Positions 18,533 through 26,860 of a stretch of 64,000 nt of DNA are shown here, piece after piece (the first letter of the stretch is position 1; each line of letters starts with the position of its first letter). The stretch is from the NCBI GenBank assembly GCA_015231825.1, contig JADGAV010000003.1, positions 1-64,000 on the forward strand. The letters are read 5' to 3'. This DNA comes from SAR324 cluster bacterium. Lineage in GTDB: Bacteria > SAR324 > NAC60-12. Under the pieces are notes generated by a model. The model saw only the letters and a list, made by a program, of their open reading frames with translations. It was not told where the DNA came from and did not search any database. Made by a program: the position numbers and the translations under genes.

Positions 18533-18931
18533 ATGCAGCTGTTTGAGAAAACGAAACGGAAACCGGGCATCAACCTGACGCCCCTCATTGATATCCTTTT
18601 CATCCTCATCATTTTTTTCGTCGTCTCCTCCAAAATAATCGGCAATGAAGGCATCGGGATCGTTTTGCCGGAAAGCAATCTGGGAAAAGAGCAACCATTG
18701 ACTTTGCCAATCCTGGCCGTGACCGCCGAACAGGAATTGCTGCTCAACGAAATCTCAATCTCAAAAAAGGAGTTGGCATCGGCACTGCTGAATTTGAACA
18801 GCCCCCACAGTGCAATGATTCTCAATATTGACAAAAACATTCCGCATGGAACAGTAATAGAATTGATGGATATAATAAAATCCAATGGTTTCAAAAAAAT
18901 TGTTTTTGGTACCAGACTCCCCTCCAGATAG
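18533..18931 (+). CDS. ExbD/TolR family biopolymer transport protein
   Basis: Partner of ExbB. It has a short cytoplasmic N-terminus, a single membrane span (about residues 17-36) containing the conserved proton-carrying Asp in LTPLIDILFILIIFFVV, then a periplasmic domain of about 90 residues (QELLLNEISISKKELASAL). 132 aa is normal. It lies 6 bases after exbB; an intergenic region of 300 bases follows, so it is probably the last gene of this unit. Confidence 0.88.
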   Translation: MQLFEKTKRKPGINLTPLIDILFILIIFFVVSSKIIGNEGIGIVLPESNLGKEQPLTLPILAVTAEQELLLNEISISKKELASALLNLNSPHSAMILNIDKNIPHGTVIELMDIIKSNGFKKIVFGTRLPSR

Positions 18932-19233
18932 TTTCGAATTCCAGATCAGCCGATCCAGTTTTACCAAAGCTTGATTTCCGCACCTTTGCTCTTTTGCCGC
19001 TCTGCTGTTCAGTAACACAACCCAGGACCTTTGCCTCAAGTCGGGCAAGTTCGGCATTTTGGCCAATCCCAGGGGGGAATTTTGAATTTTGCCGAATATC
19101 GCAAATAAATTGACATTAACAAATTTGTCAATATATCCTTAGCCCTCTCAATCAGAGAGAAAACGTCGGATTGCCATCCAATCCGCAATGCCGTCAGGCG
19201 TCCAATATTTATAACGATATGTGGGAGGTAGTT
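18932..19233. other. Intergenic region upstream of the TRAP transporter operon
   Basis: No gene is seen in these 302 bases. The right half contains a promoter-like pair overlapped by an inverted repeat (listed separately) and a strong GGGAGG ribosome binding site at 19223-19228 for the TAXI binding protein. Confidence 0.5.
19109..19137 (+). promoter_or_regulatory. Putative promoter overlapped by a 7-bp inverted repeat
   Basis: ATTGACA at 19109-19115 and TGTCAAT at 19126-19132 form a perfect 7-bp inverted repeat with a 10-base spacer. Its left arm contains a consensus -35 (TTGACA, 19110-19115); TATATC at 19132-19137 is a fair -10 at 16 bases. A repressor binding the repeat would cover the promoter of the TRAP operon. 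The arrangement resembles GntR-type operators, but the regulator is not in this window. Confidence 0.4.
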
Positions 19234-20190
19234 ATGATTCGTATATCCAAAGCATTGTTGATCCTAATCGCAATCGCATTTTTCAGTTTTCAGGTTTCAG
19301 CAGAAACCTTCGTTCGCATCGCTTCCGGACCTGCGGGAGGAAGCTGGTATCCGCTGGGTGCTAAAATCGCAGAAGTTCTGGGAAGTAATGTGAAAGATAT
19401 TTCCACTTCCAATGGCCCTGGTGGCGGAGTCGGCAACGTCAAAGACGTCCACAAAGGCGAATCCGAAATCGGCTGGACTTATGGACACACTGCCTATGAC
19501 GGATATGCAGGCAAGGAAGGATTCAAAACGAAACACACAAACATCCGTCATCTTGCAACACTTTATCCGGCAGGACTGCAGACCGCGGTGTTGGCCAAAT
19601 CAAATATTAAATCGTACTCCGAACTCAAGGATAAAAATATCAGTCCAGGTAAAGCCCAATGGTCGGGATATGCAGCCTATAAAATGATCATCGGACATTA
19701 CGGTTATACGATTGAGGATGTGAAGAAAAATGGCGGAACCGTTCATCACGTTTCTTACAATGATTCTGTCGGTTTGATGAAAGATGGTCATATTGATGCT
19801 TTTGGCGCATTGACCAGCGTACCTCAAGCCTCCTACCTCAATTTGGAATTCAATCCCGGCATCCGGTTTCTACCGGTCAGCGATGAGGTTCTGTCAAAAA
19901 TTTTATCCAGCAATCCAGGATATATAAGAACGGAAATCAACAACGGTCACTACAAGAGCATCAAAGAACCGGTTCAGACTCTGGGAGCTGTCACAATCAT
20001 GGTTATCAACAAAGACCTGCCCGAAGACATTGTATACAACATCACCAAAACACTCTGGGAAAATCACGCGGAATTCGCCAAGGTTAAAAAGGTTTGGAAT
20101 TCAGTGAAGTTGGAAAATGCTCTCCTGGGAGCAGCCACACCGGTCCATCCTGGTGCTAAACGCTACTATGATGAAATGGGTGTTAAATAA
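19234..20190 (+). CDS. TAXI family TRAP transporter solute-binding protein
   Basis: Periplasmic receptor of a tripartite ATP-independent transporter of the TAXI type, which imports carboxylate-like compounds using ion gradients. A signal peptide (MIRISKALLILIAIAFFSFQVSA) precedes RIASGPAGGSWYPLGAKIAE, the family hallmark, then SNGPGGGVGNVKDV. I chose the ATG at 19234 because GGGAGG lies 5 bases upstream and the signal peptide starts there, giving 318 aa. A hairpin separates it from the permease gene, which would allow the receptor to be made in excess. Substrate unknown. Confidence 0.92.
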   Translation: MIRISKALLILIAIAFFSFQVSAETFVRIASGPAGGSWYPLGAKIAEVLGSNVKDISTSNGPGGGVGNVKDVHKGESEIGWTYGHTAYDGYAGKEGFKTKHTNIRHLATLYPAGLQTAVLAKSNIKSYSELKDKNISPGKAQWSGYAAYKMIIGHYGYTIEDVKKNGGTVHHVSYNDSVGLMKDGHIDAFGALTSVPQASYLNLEFNPGIRFLPVSDEVLSKILSSNPGYIRTEINNGHYKSIKEPVQTLGAVTIMVINKDLPEDIVYNITKTLWENHAEFAKVKKVWNSVKLENALLGAATPVHPGAKRYYDEMGVK

Positions 20191-20202
20191 TTTCCTCATC
20201 AG

Positions 20203-20233
20203 AAAAGTGCGCCTCAGCTGCAGGCGCTCTTTT
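20203..20233 (+). terminator. Intercistronic hairpin between TAXI receptor and permease genes
   Basis: GCGCCT (20209-20214) pairs with AGGCGC (20222-20227) around a 7-base loop. After one T-T mismatch the stem continues AAAAG with CTTTT. A short T run ends the right arm. It resembles a leaky terminator or an mRNA-stabilising hairpin, as often placed after binding-protein genes. Confidence 0.55.
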
Positions 20234-20246
20234 CAGGGAGTCGTCA

Positions 20247-22250
20247 ATGTCTGAAGCATCTGGACGCATTGTATACAATGAGGTTAAGGAATACTCCCTG
20301 CTCGAGAAAGCCCTGCGTAGTCGGCAGGTGAGCCTGGGGCAAGTGATCATTGTTATTTGTGCCGTTCTCAGTATCTCGCTTGCATTGTTCCATGCCTTTA
20401 CCGCGGTCTTCGGCACACCGGAAAGCCGTTCGTTCCGGAGCACCCATTTGACGGTGATGCTGGTGCTTGCGATTTTGCTCAACCCCCTTTGGCGAAAATC
20501 TGCAGAAACCCCTTTATTTTCAGAAGGAACACTTTCTTTTAAAAAACTGACAGGATTTTTTATTGACGCCTTCCTGGTACTCGCCGGGATCGGTATTCAA
20601 ATCTACACACTGTACGACATCGATGCCTTTCTCAATCGTGAAGGAGATCTGACCCAAACTGACGTTTTACTCGGGACTTTACTGATCCTGCTTGTGATGG
20701 AGGCAACCCGCAGGACTGTCGGGATTCCGATGGTGATAATCACCTTCTTTTTCATCATCCATTCGCTTTATGCCAACTATTTCTTCGGATTTTTCTACGG
20801 CCCGCCCACTTCTTACCAGAAGTACATCGATTTAATTTTCATGCGAAGCGAGGGGATTTTTGGTATTCCCTTGTTTGTGGCATCGACCTACATCGTCCTT
20901 TTTATCATCTTTGGTGCCGTGTTGATCCGTTCCGGGGCGGGGCGTTTTTTTATCGACCTGGCAGTGGCATTGACGGGACATCGCACCGGAGGACCGGCAA
21001 AAGCAGCCGTGGTCTCCAGTGCATTTCTGGGGACGGTCTCAGGGGCCGCCGTCGCCAATGTGGTCACCACAGGATCTTTCACTATTCCTCTGATGAAACA
21101 ATTCGGCTACCGGGCTAAATTTGCTGGAGCCGTAGAAGCCTGTGCTTCTTCCGGAGGCCAGATCACACCTCCGATAATGGGGGCAGCGGCCTTTATTATT
21201 GCCGAATTCCTTCAACTCAACTATCTCTATGTGATTGCCGCAGCTTCCATCCCGACTTTTCTCTATTTTGCCACTGTTTACTTCATGGTTGATATTGAAG
21301 CAGAAAAAAGCAAAATCAGGAAAATTGAAAAAGATCGCCTGCCCCGACTCCGGGAAGTCATGAAAACCGGATGGCATCAATTGTTCACCCTGGGAATTTT
21401 GGTTGTTCTGTTATCAATCGGATACACCCCGATGCTTTCGGCATTCTGGGCCATTGTCACACTTCTGCTGCTGAGCTTTGTCAGCAAAGCGACCCGAATG
21501 AGCGCCGTTGATATTTTTGCTGCATTTGAATCGGGTGTGCGAAGCGCTATGCCTGTGAGTATCGCCTGCGGCTGCGCCGGAATCATTATCGGTTCCATTT
21601 TTGTTTCCGGATTGGGATTGAAGTTTACCAACTCCGTGATTCAAATGTCGGGAGGCAACCTCTTTTTGTTGCTTGTTTTGACTGCCATTGCAGGAATCAT
21701 TTTGGGGATGGGCATGACCACCACCGCGGTTTATATTACCGTAACCGCATTGATTGTACCTTCACTGATCGAAATCGGCGTTGTGCCCATGGCGGCGCAC
21801 CTGTTCGCATTTTATTTTGGAGTGGTTTCGACAATTACCCCTCCCGTGGCACTCGCTTCTTTCGCAGCAGCTGCGATTGCAGGTTCTCCTCCGATGGCGA
21901 CTGCCGTTGAATCCGCGCGCATCGGAATTTCCAAATATATTGTCCCTTTTGTTTTTGTCTACAATCCAAGTATACTGTTTGAGGGCCCCCTTTGGATGAC
22001 CGCCGTCACAACGGCAATGGCCTTTTTTGGAGTCTGGGGTATTTCTGTTGTTCTGGAAGGCTGGTGGAAAGGTCCGATTTCCCTGTTCACACGCATCCTG
22101 GTATGCACCTTTTCCATCGCGCTCCTGTACCCTCCGGCCGTCGCTTTGATGGGATTTCTCCCCGGCTACTATATTTCAATCGTCGGAGTGGTGGGGATGG
22201 GAATTCTCGCCATTCAAAGAAAAGGTCCTCAGAAGATGGTGGAAGCATGA
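20247..22250 (+). CDS. TRAP transporter permease, fused small and large subunits (TAXI-associated)
   Basis: A 667-residue polytopic membrane protein combining DctQ-like (roughly residues 30-160) and DctM-like (residue 170 onward) parts, the fused form typical of TAXI systems. The DctM core is clear: ALTGHRTGGPAKAAVVSSAF, LGTVSGAAVANVVTTGSFTI, EACASSGGQITPPIMGAAAF and the second-half repeat MGMTTTAVYITVTALIVP with STITPPVALASFAAAAIAG. The start follows TCAGGGAGTCGTCA. It overlaps the next small membrane protein gene by 4 bases (ATGA). Confidence 0.92.
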   Translation: MSEASGRIVYNEVKEYSLLEKALRSRQVSLGQVIIVICAVLSISLALFHAFTAVFGTPESRSFRSTHLTVMLVLAILLNPLWRKSAETPLFSEGTLSFKKLTGFFIDAFLVLAGIGIQIYTLYDIDAFLNREGDLTQTDVLLGTLLILLVMEATRRTVGIPMVIITFFFIIHSLYANYFFGFFYGPPTSYQKYIDLIFMRSEGIFGIPLFVASTYIVLFIIFGAVLIRSGAGRFFIDLAVALTGHRTGGPAKAAVVSSAFLGTVSGAAVANVVTTGSFTIPLMKQFGYRAKFAGAVEACASSGGQITPPIMGAAAFIIAEFLQLNYLYVIAAASIPTFLYFATVYFMVDIEAEKSKIRKIEKDRLPRLREVMKTGWHQLFTLGILVVLLSIGYTPMLSAFWAIVTLLLLSFVSKATRMSAVDIFAAFESGVRSAMPVSIACGCAGIIIGSIFVSGLGLKFTNSVIQMSGGNLFLLLVLTAIAGIILGMGMTTTAVYITVTALIVPSLIEIGVVPMAAHLFAFYFGVVSTITPPVALASFAAAAIAGSPPMATAVESARIGISKYIVPFVFVYNPSILFEGPLWMTAVTTAMAFFGVWGISVVLEGWWKGPISLFTRILVCTFSIALLYPPAVALMGFLPGYYISIVGVVGMGILAIQRKGPQKMVEA

Positions 22251-22468
22251 GATTCAACGAAATATTTCTGGGAAAGCGCTTGTACTGGATGATTTGGATC
22301 ATTCTGATCATCGCTCTTTATATTTTAGGCGCAATGAAACTCCATGTTCGTTCCTTCATTCCCTTCATATTGATTCTTTTGGGACTTTCCGCAGTCAGTG
22401 TTCTGACGATCATGGCAACTTATCGAAAAGGTGAACGGATCACAAGGGAACCTTTTGATGATCCATGA
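22247..22468 (+). CDS. Small two-span membrane protein, TRAP-associated
   Basis: A 73-residue protein with two hydrophobic segments (YWMIWIILIIALYILGAMKL and FIPFILILLGLSAVSVLTIM) and a charged tail ending REPFDDP. The ATG overlaps the permease stop (ATGA), so translation is coupled. I do not recognise a named family. Position suggests an accessory subunit or stabiliser of the fused TRAP permease. The alternative, a chance overlapping frame, is unlikely given the coupling and the clean two-span pattern. Confidence 0.65.
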   Translation: MRFNEIFLGKRLYWMIWIILIIALYILGAMKLHVRSFIPFILILLGLSAVSVLTIMATYRKGERITREPFDDP

Positions 22469-22582
22469 TTCAAATTTGAACCCCTTTCCGAACCATACCT
22501 AAAGGGCGCATCACGAATCTATTTCATGCGGGAATCCAATACTGTTCCTGCTATTAATCAACCAAAAAAAGGAGTAACACCT

Positions 22583-23215
22583 ATGATTGATTTTTATACC
22601 TGGACCACACCAAACGGACGAAAAGTCTCTATCATGCTGGAAGAATTGGGACTGGAATACAACACCCACGCCATCAACATCACACAGGGCGACCAGAATG
22701 ATCCTGAATTTATAAAAATAAGCCCCAACAACAAAATTCCTGCGATCGTTGATCACGACAATGGGGTGACCATGATGGAATCCGCAGCAATTATGCTCTA
22801 CCTTGCTGAAAAAACGGGAGGCCAGTTTGTTCCGAAAACCGACAAAGGGCGCTGGCAAATGATGGAGTGGCTGATGATGCAGATGGGAAGTGTCGGTCCT
22901 ATGCTCGGGCAAACACATCACTTTGTCAAATACAATCAGGGCAAAAGTCCTTATGCAGAAGAACGCTATCTTGCAGAAAACAAGCGTATTTATGGAGTTC
23001 TGGATCGGCGCCTGGCTGATCATGAATATCTTGCCGATGAGTATTCCATCGCTGATATGGCGACCTGGCCCTGGATCTCCCGCTTCGATTGGCAAACAAT
23101 GGATTTGAACAATTTCCCCAATCTGAAACGCTGGTATCTCGCCATTGCAGCTCGCCCGGCTGTCCAGCGAGGATTCGATGTCCCCAAAAAGGTACAAGAT
23201 ATTCCCATGCCGTAA
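22583..23215 (+). CDS. Glutathione S-transferase family protein (YfcG/YghU-like)
   Basis: Cytoplasmic thioredoxin-fold plus helical domain protein. The N-terminal part has TWTTPNGRKVSIMLEELGLEY, the N-terminal motif of the disulfide-bond oxidoreductase/Nu-class GSTs. ISPNNKIPAIVD supplies the cis-Pro and MESAAIMLYLAEK the glutathione gamma-glutamyl site. The helical domain contains YSIADMATWPWISR. I chose the ATG at 22583 (AAAGGAG upstream), giving 210 aa. It lies between the TRAP genes and the ThDP enzyme gene and may serve the same pathway. Confidence 0.9.
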   Translation: MIDFYTWTTPNGRKVSIMLEELGLEYNTHAINITQGDQNDPEFIKISPNNKIPAIVDHDNGVTMMESAAIMLYLAEKTGGQFVPKTDKGRWQMMEWLMMQMGSVGPMLGQTHHFVKYNQGKSPYAEERYLAENKRIYGVLDRRLADHEYLADEYSIADMATWPWISRFDWQTMDLNNFPNLKRWYLAIAARPAVQRGFDVPKKVQDIPMP

Positions 23216-23231
23216 AATTTGAGGAGGAGCA

Positions 23232-24902
23232 ATGAAAGCACGTGCAGGAGGACAGATTCTAGCTGACCAATTGAAGATCCAGGGAGTGGATCGCATTTTT
23301 TGTCTTCCTGGAGAAAGTTTCCTGGGCTTGCTCGATGGTCTATTTGAACATAGAGACTCGATCCATATTGTGACAACACGTCATGAAGGGGGAGCTGCCA
23401 ACATGGCAGAAGCCCACGGCAAAATGACGGGACGGCCGGGAATATGCCTGGTGACTCGAGGTCCCGGAGCAAGCAATGCCTCCATCGGAATTCACACCGC
23501 ATTTCAGGATTCGACCCCGCTTATTTTATTGATCGGTCAGGTCGGACGCAAGACGGTCGATCGAGAAGCATTTCAGGAAATAGACTATCGCCGGATGTTT
23601 GGCCAAATGGCAAAATGGGTGGCACAGATTGATGATGCCGCCCGAATCCCGGAATATATCGGAAGAGCATTTTATACGGCAATGTCAGGCCGTCCGGGGC
23701 CGGTCGTACTCGCTCTCCCGGAAGATATGCTACGAGACAAAGTGCAGGTGGCCGATGTCAAGCGAGCCCAAGCTGTACATGCAGCCCCTTCTCCTGACGC
23801 AATCGAAGAGCTCCGTGCACATTTGCAGGCAGCGGAGCGCCCCCTGCTGATTGTCGGCGGAGCAACCTGGACTGCCGAAGCGGTTCGTGACATAACACAA
23901 TTTTCGGAAGCCAATCGTCTGCCGGTCGCAGCTACTTTTCGTTGCCAGGACTGTTTTGACAACAGGCATGAGCACTACATTGGAGACCTCGGACTCGCGA
24001 TCAATCCCAAGCTGTCAGAACGCATAAAAAGCAGTGATCTCCTGATTGTTGCGGGCCCTCGCCTGGGGGAGATCAGCACCTCGGGATACTCGCTGATCGA
24101 GATCCCAACTCCCCGCCAGAAACTTATTCATATTCACTCCGGGGTTGAAGAATTGGGCCGCGTTTATTCTCCAACTTTGGCCATCAATTCCTCGATGACC
24201 GAATTAGCCCGTGCTTTGCGTGCCATGCCTCCGGTCGACGGAGGCCGGTGGCAAAACAGCATCAGCGAGGCACGTGAACAGTACCTGAGCTTCATCGTCC
24301 CCGGCCAGGTTCCGGGTGAGTTAAATTTTGGAGAGATCGTTTCTTTTCTCAGTAAGACCCTGCCCGAAGATGCCATCGTGAGCAATGGTGCAGGAAATCA
24401 TACCGTTTGGATTCACCGTTATTTTATGCACAAGATTTTTCGCACGCAAATTGCCCCGACAAGCGGTGCGATGGGCTATTCTGTCCCTGCAGCAATAGCT
24501 GCAAAACTGGCAGCACCGGAAAGAACAGTAGTCAGTTTCAATGGAGACGGATGTTTTCAGATATTCGGGCAGGAGTTGGCGACCGCTATTCAATATGAAG
24601 CAAATGTGATCTTCATTGTTGTCAACAACGGGATGCTGGGAACAATCCGAATGCATCAGGAACGAAATTACCCGGGGCGGGTGATTGCCACGGATCTTAA
24701 AAATCCCGATTTTGTCGCATTGGCTCAGGCATACGGTGTCTTCGGGGAGCGGGTAACTCGAACTGCAGATTTTCCGGATGCCTTCGAACGGGCAGCAAAT
24801 TGCGGGAAAGCATCTCTTCTGGAACTGGTCGCTGACCCGGAGGCATTGACCGTCAGTCAATCCCTCAGTGAAATTCGGGAAAATGCCGCAAAAAATTTAT
24901 AA
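23232..24902 (+). CDS. Thiamine-diphosphate-dependent enzyme, acetolactate-synthase-like
   Basis: A ThDP enzyme that decarboxylates or ligates 2-oxo acids. The N-terminal pyrimidine-binding domain has the activating Glu in TTRHEGGAANMAEA, followed by RGPGASNASIGIHTAFQDSTP. A central domain follows, then the pyrophosphate-binding domain with GDGCFQIFGQELATAIQYEA and VNNGMLG (GDG...NN motif). 556 aa matches the family. GAGGAGGAGC precedes the ATG. It follows the GST gene by 16 bases and may act on the TRAP substrate or a product of it. I cannot tell acetolactate synthase from glyoxylate carboligase or sulfoacetaldehyde-type relatives. Confidence 0.85.
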   Translation: MKARAGGQILADQLKIQGVDRIFCLPGESFLGLLDGLFEHRDSIHIVTTRHEGGAANMAEAHGKMTGRPGICLVTRGPGASNASIGIHTAFQDSTPLILLIGQVGRKTVDREAFQEIDYRRMFGQMAKWVAQIDDAARIPEYIGRAFYTAMSGRPGPVVLALPEDMLRDKVQVADVKRAQAVHAAPSPDAIEELRAHLQAAERPLLIVGGATWTAEAVRDITQFSEANRLPVAATFRCQDCFDNRHEHYIGDLGLAINPKLSERIKSSDLLIVAGPRLGEISTSGYSLIEIPTPRQKLIHIHSGVEELGRVYSPTLAINSSMTELARALRAMPPVDGGRWQNSISEAREQYLSFIVPGQVPGELNFGEIVSFLSKTLPEDAIVSNGAGNHTVWIHRYFMHKIFRTQIAPTSGAMGYSVPAAIAAKLAAPERTVVSFNGDGCFQIFGQELATAIQYEANVIFIVVNNGMLGTIRMHQERNYPGRVIATDLKNPDFVALAQAYGVFGERVTRTADFPDAFERAANCGKASLLELVADPEALTVSQSLSEIRENAAKNL

Positions 24903-24948
24903 TTTTTATTGAAAAACTAAATCAGCTGTGTTATTTCCCTTTCAGTTT

Positions 24949-24980
24949 TGATTTCTCAGGCGTCTTTAATGAGAAAATCA
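24949..24980 (+). terminator. Imperfect hairpin after the ThDP enzyme gene
   Basis: TGATTTCTCA (24949-24958) pairs with TGAGAAAATCA (24970-24980) with one bulged base and an 11-base loop. The following tract is only TTAATT, so termination strength is doubtful. It lies in the convergent gap before the sulfurtransferase gene and could serve either strand. Confidence 0.4.
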
Positions 24981-25146
24981 TTAATTGAACGCTCAGCAAT
25001 CAACAGACTTTATCAGCATCAATTCGATTGTTCAGGGGTTGGAAGGTAAAGACCGAAACGGCATGGATCGATACTTTTTGCACATGGACGCGCAATCTTC
25101 TAACTCCTGATTTTCCCTCCTCTTTCTTTTGAACCTCCTTTTTAGA

Positions 25147-25989
25147 TCATTGACCAATCGGACGATCAAGGTCGGTAATCCATTCGCTCCAGGAACCGGG
25201 ATACAAAACCCCATCTCCAATCCCTGCATGATTCATAGCGAGGAGATTGTGGCACGCGGTTACCCCTGAACCGCAGTAGCAAATCGTTTTGTCAGCCGCA
25301 ACATCGCCCAGCGACGACCGAAACCGCTTTTTCAGGTCTTCCGGAGAAAGGCTTAAACCGTCTGCACCGACGTTTCCCATGAAAGGCATTGAGAGGGCAT
25401 TTGGAATATGACCGGCAACCGGATCAATCGTTTCATTTTCTCCACGATAGCGATCAGCAGATCGTGCATCGACAATACGGAAATCCGGACTTTCAAGAAA
25501 CTGCATGACCGCCTGAGCATCCGCGACCCGTTCCATTCTTGCCTGCGCGTTGAAGGTTCGGGCTTCGGGCACCGGGATTTGATCCGTCATCGGACGTTCT
25601 TCCTGTTGCCAGTGTTTCCATCCTCCATCGAGAACAGCCACCTGATTGTGACCAAGCCAGCGCAGCATCCACCAAAGTCTGGAGGCAATCGCTCCAACTG
25701 AATCATCATACACAATCACCTGCACTCCCTCGCCAATGCCCCATCGCCCGCAAGTTTGCGCAAAGACATTGATGTCCGGTAAAGGATGCCTTCCCGTCTT
25801 GCCCGGGACAATCGGTGAAGACAAATCTTCATCAAGATGAGCATAGAGCGCGCCCGGAATATGAGCCTCCCGATAGCTTTTTCGACCTTGTTCTGTATCG
25901 TTCAATGCAAAACGGCAATCTACAATAACCCAGTCTGAATGTGAATAATTCTGAGATAATTCATCAGTAGAAATGAATGTCTGGTACAT
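25147..25989 (-). CDS. sseA: 3-mercaptopyruvate sulfurtransferase (two-domain rhodanese)
   Basis: It transfers sulfur from 3-mercaptopyruvate to thiols or cyanide. There are two rhodanese domains: an inactive N-terminal one with VDCRFALND and HIPGALYAHLDEDLS, and an active C-terminal one with DARSADRYRG and the catalytic loop CGSGVTACHN (Cys near residue 239). CGSGVTA, rather than CRKGVTA, is the mercaptopyruvate-type loop. 280 aa is normal. It is convergent with the ThDP enzyme gene and appears monocistronic. Confidence 0.92.
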   Translation of the reverse strand: MYQTFISTDELSQNYSHSDWVIVDCRFALNDTEQGRKSYREAHIPGALYAHLDEDLSSPIVPGKTGRHPLPDINVFAQTCGRWGIGEGVQVIVYDDSVGAIASRLWWMLRWLGHNQVAVLDGGWKHWQQEERPMTDQIPVPEARTFNAQARMERVADAQAVMQFLESPDFRIVDARSADRYRGENETIDPVAGHIPNALSMPFMGNVGADGLSLSPEDLKKRFRSSLGDVAADKTICYCGSGVTACHNLLAMNHAGIGDGVLYPGSWSEWITDLDRPIGQ

Positions 25990-26229
25990 AGTTTTCCTTC
26001 AATAGCAGTGAATTTGTATTCTTTTTCGTACTCATGAGAGGGTCCTCGTTTTTCCCATATCACTCATTTTAAATCAAGCCAACGCTTGACAAAAAAGGCC
26101 TCGAAAAGCTCCTGAGAATGAACGAATGAAGCCCCCTTTCATGGCACTTTCAAGGAAATCACGGAACCTGGAAATGTCTGGCAGGATCTTCACATTCCCC
26201 GAATCGAAAGCAAGTCGTCTAACCGGCGA

Positions 26230-26691
26230 TCATTTGATATATGCTTCTCTTTTCATTGAAAGTGCATCGGCAATTCGTTCATGATGAGGTTCCATCAAAT
26301 CCAGTTTTTTAATTTCATCCAAAGAGAAATAGGCAAAGCCCGTTGTTTCGTCACTGAGCCCCAATTCCCCTCCGACCGCCTCGACTTCGAAAGTGACCGC
26401 TACGCTTTGAACACGACTGTCCGGATATTCAACAAGCATGTCAGGATTGGAGTAGATACCAACCATTCTTTTAATCTGAACACTCAGACCGGTTTCTTCT
26501 TTCATTTCACGGAGACAGCATTCTTCAATGCTTTCACCGGGGTCCATCCCGCCGCCTGGTAAACACCAGCGCCCGTTATCGGAACGTCGTGTCAGCAGCA
26601 CTTTTTGTTCAGAATCAAAAAGGATGGCCGTGCAGGCCAGTCGAATTTTACCCTGCTTTCCAATTCTGCTGCCAAAAATCAATTTTGCCAT
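26230..26691 (-). CDS. NUDIX hydrolase
   Basis: Hydrolyses a nucleoside diphosphate linked to another group. The NUDIX box is perfect: GGMDPGESIEECCLREMKEE followed by TGL, fitting Gx5Ex7REUxEExGU. The start (KIRLACTAILFDSEQKVLLTRR) is typical of MutT/ADP-ribose-type members. 153 aa. The substrate cannot be assigned. The gene is divergent from the MFS transporter. Confidence 0.88.
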   Translation of the reverse strand: MAKLIFGSRIGKQGKIRLACTAILFDSEQKVLLTRRSDNGRWCLPGGGMDPGESIEECCLREMKEETGLSVQIKRMVGIYSNPDMLVEYPDSRVQSVAVTFEVEAVGGELGLSDETTGFAYFSLDEIKKLDLMEPHHERIADALSMKREAYIK

Positions 26692-26860
26692 TTTTTACTC
26701 CGGGGTCCTGAGTGACAAAGCCTTATAGGTTGGAAACGGTGGGAAGTTTTTCTAAACGAGACTCATATAGTATTGATCTTTTTTGCAGTGTCAATGTATT
26801 ATTTCCCGTCCCGGCCCCCCGGGGTGATCAAAATAAATCCCACATGAAAAGAAAAATCTT

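Noticed and set aside
16544..18931. A restriction-modification locus around the methylase-like gene.
   Set aside because: No endonuclease or specificity gene is adjacent and the methylase motif IV is degenerate.
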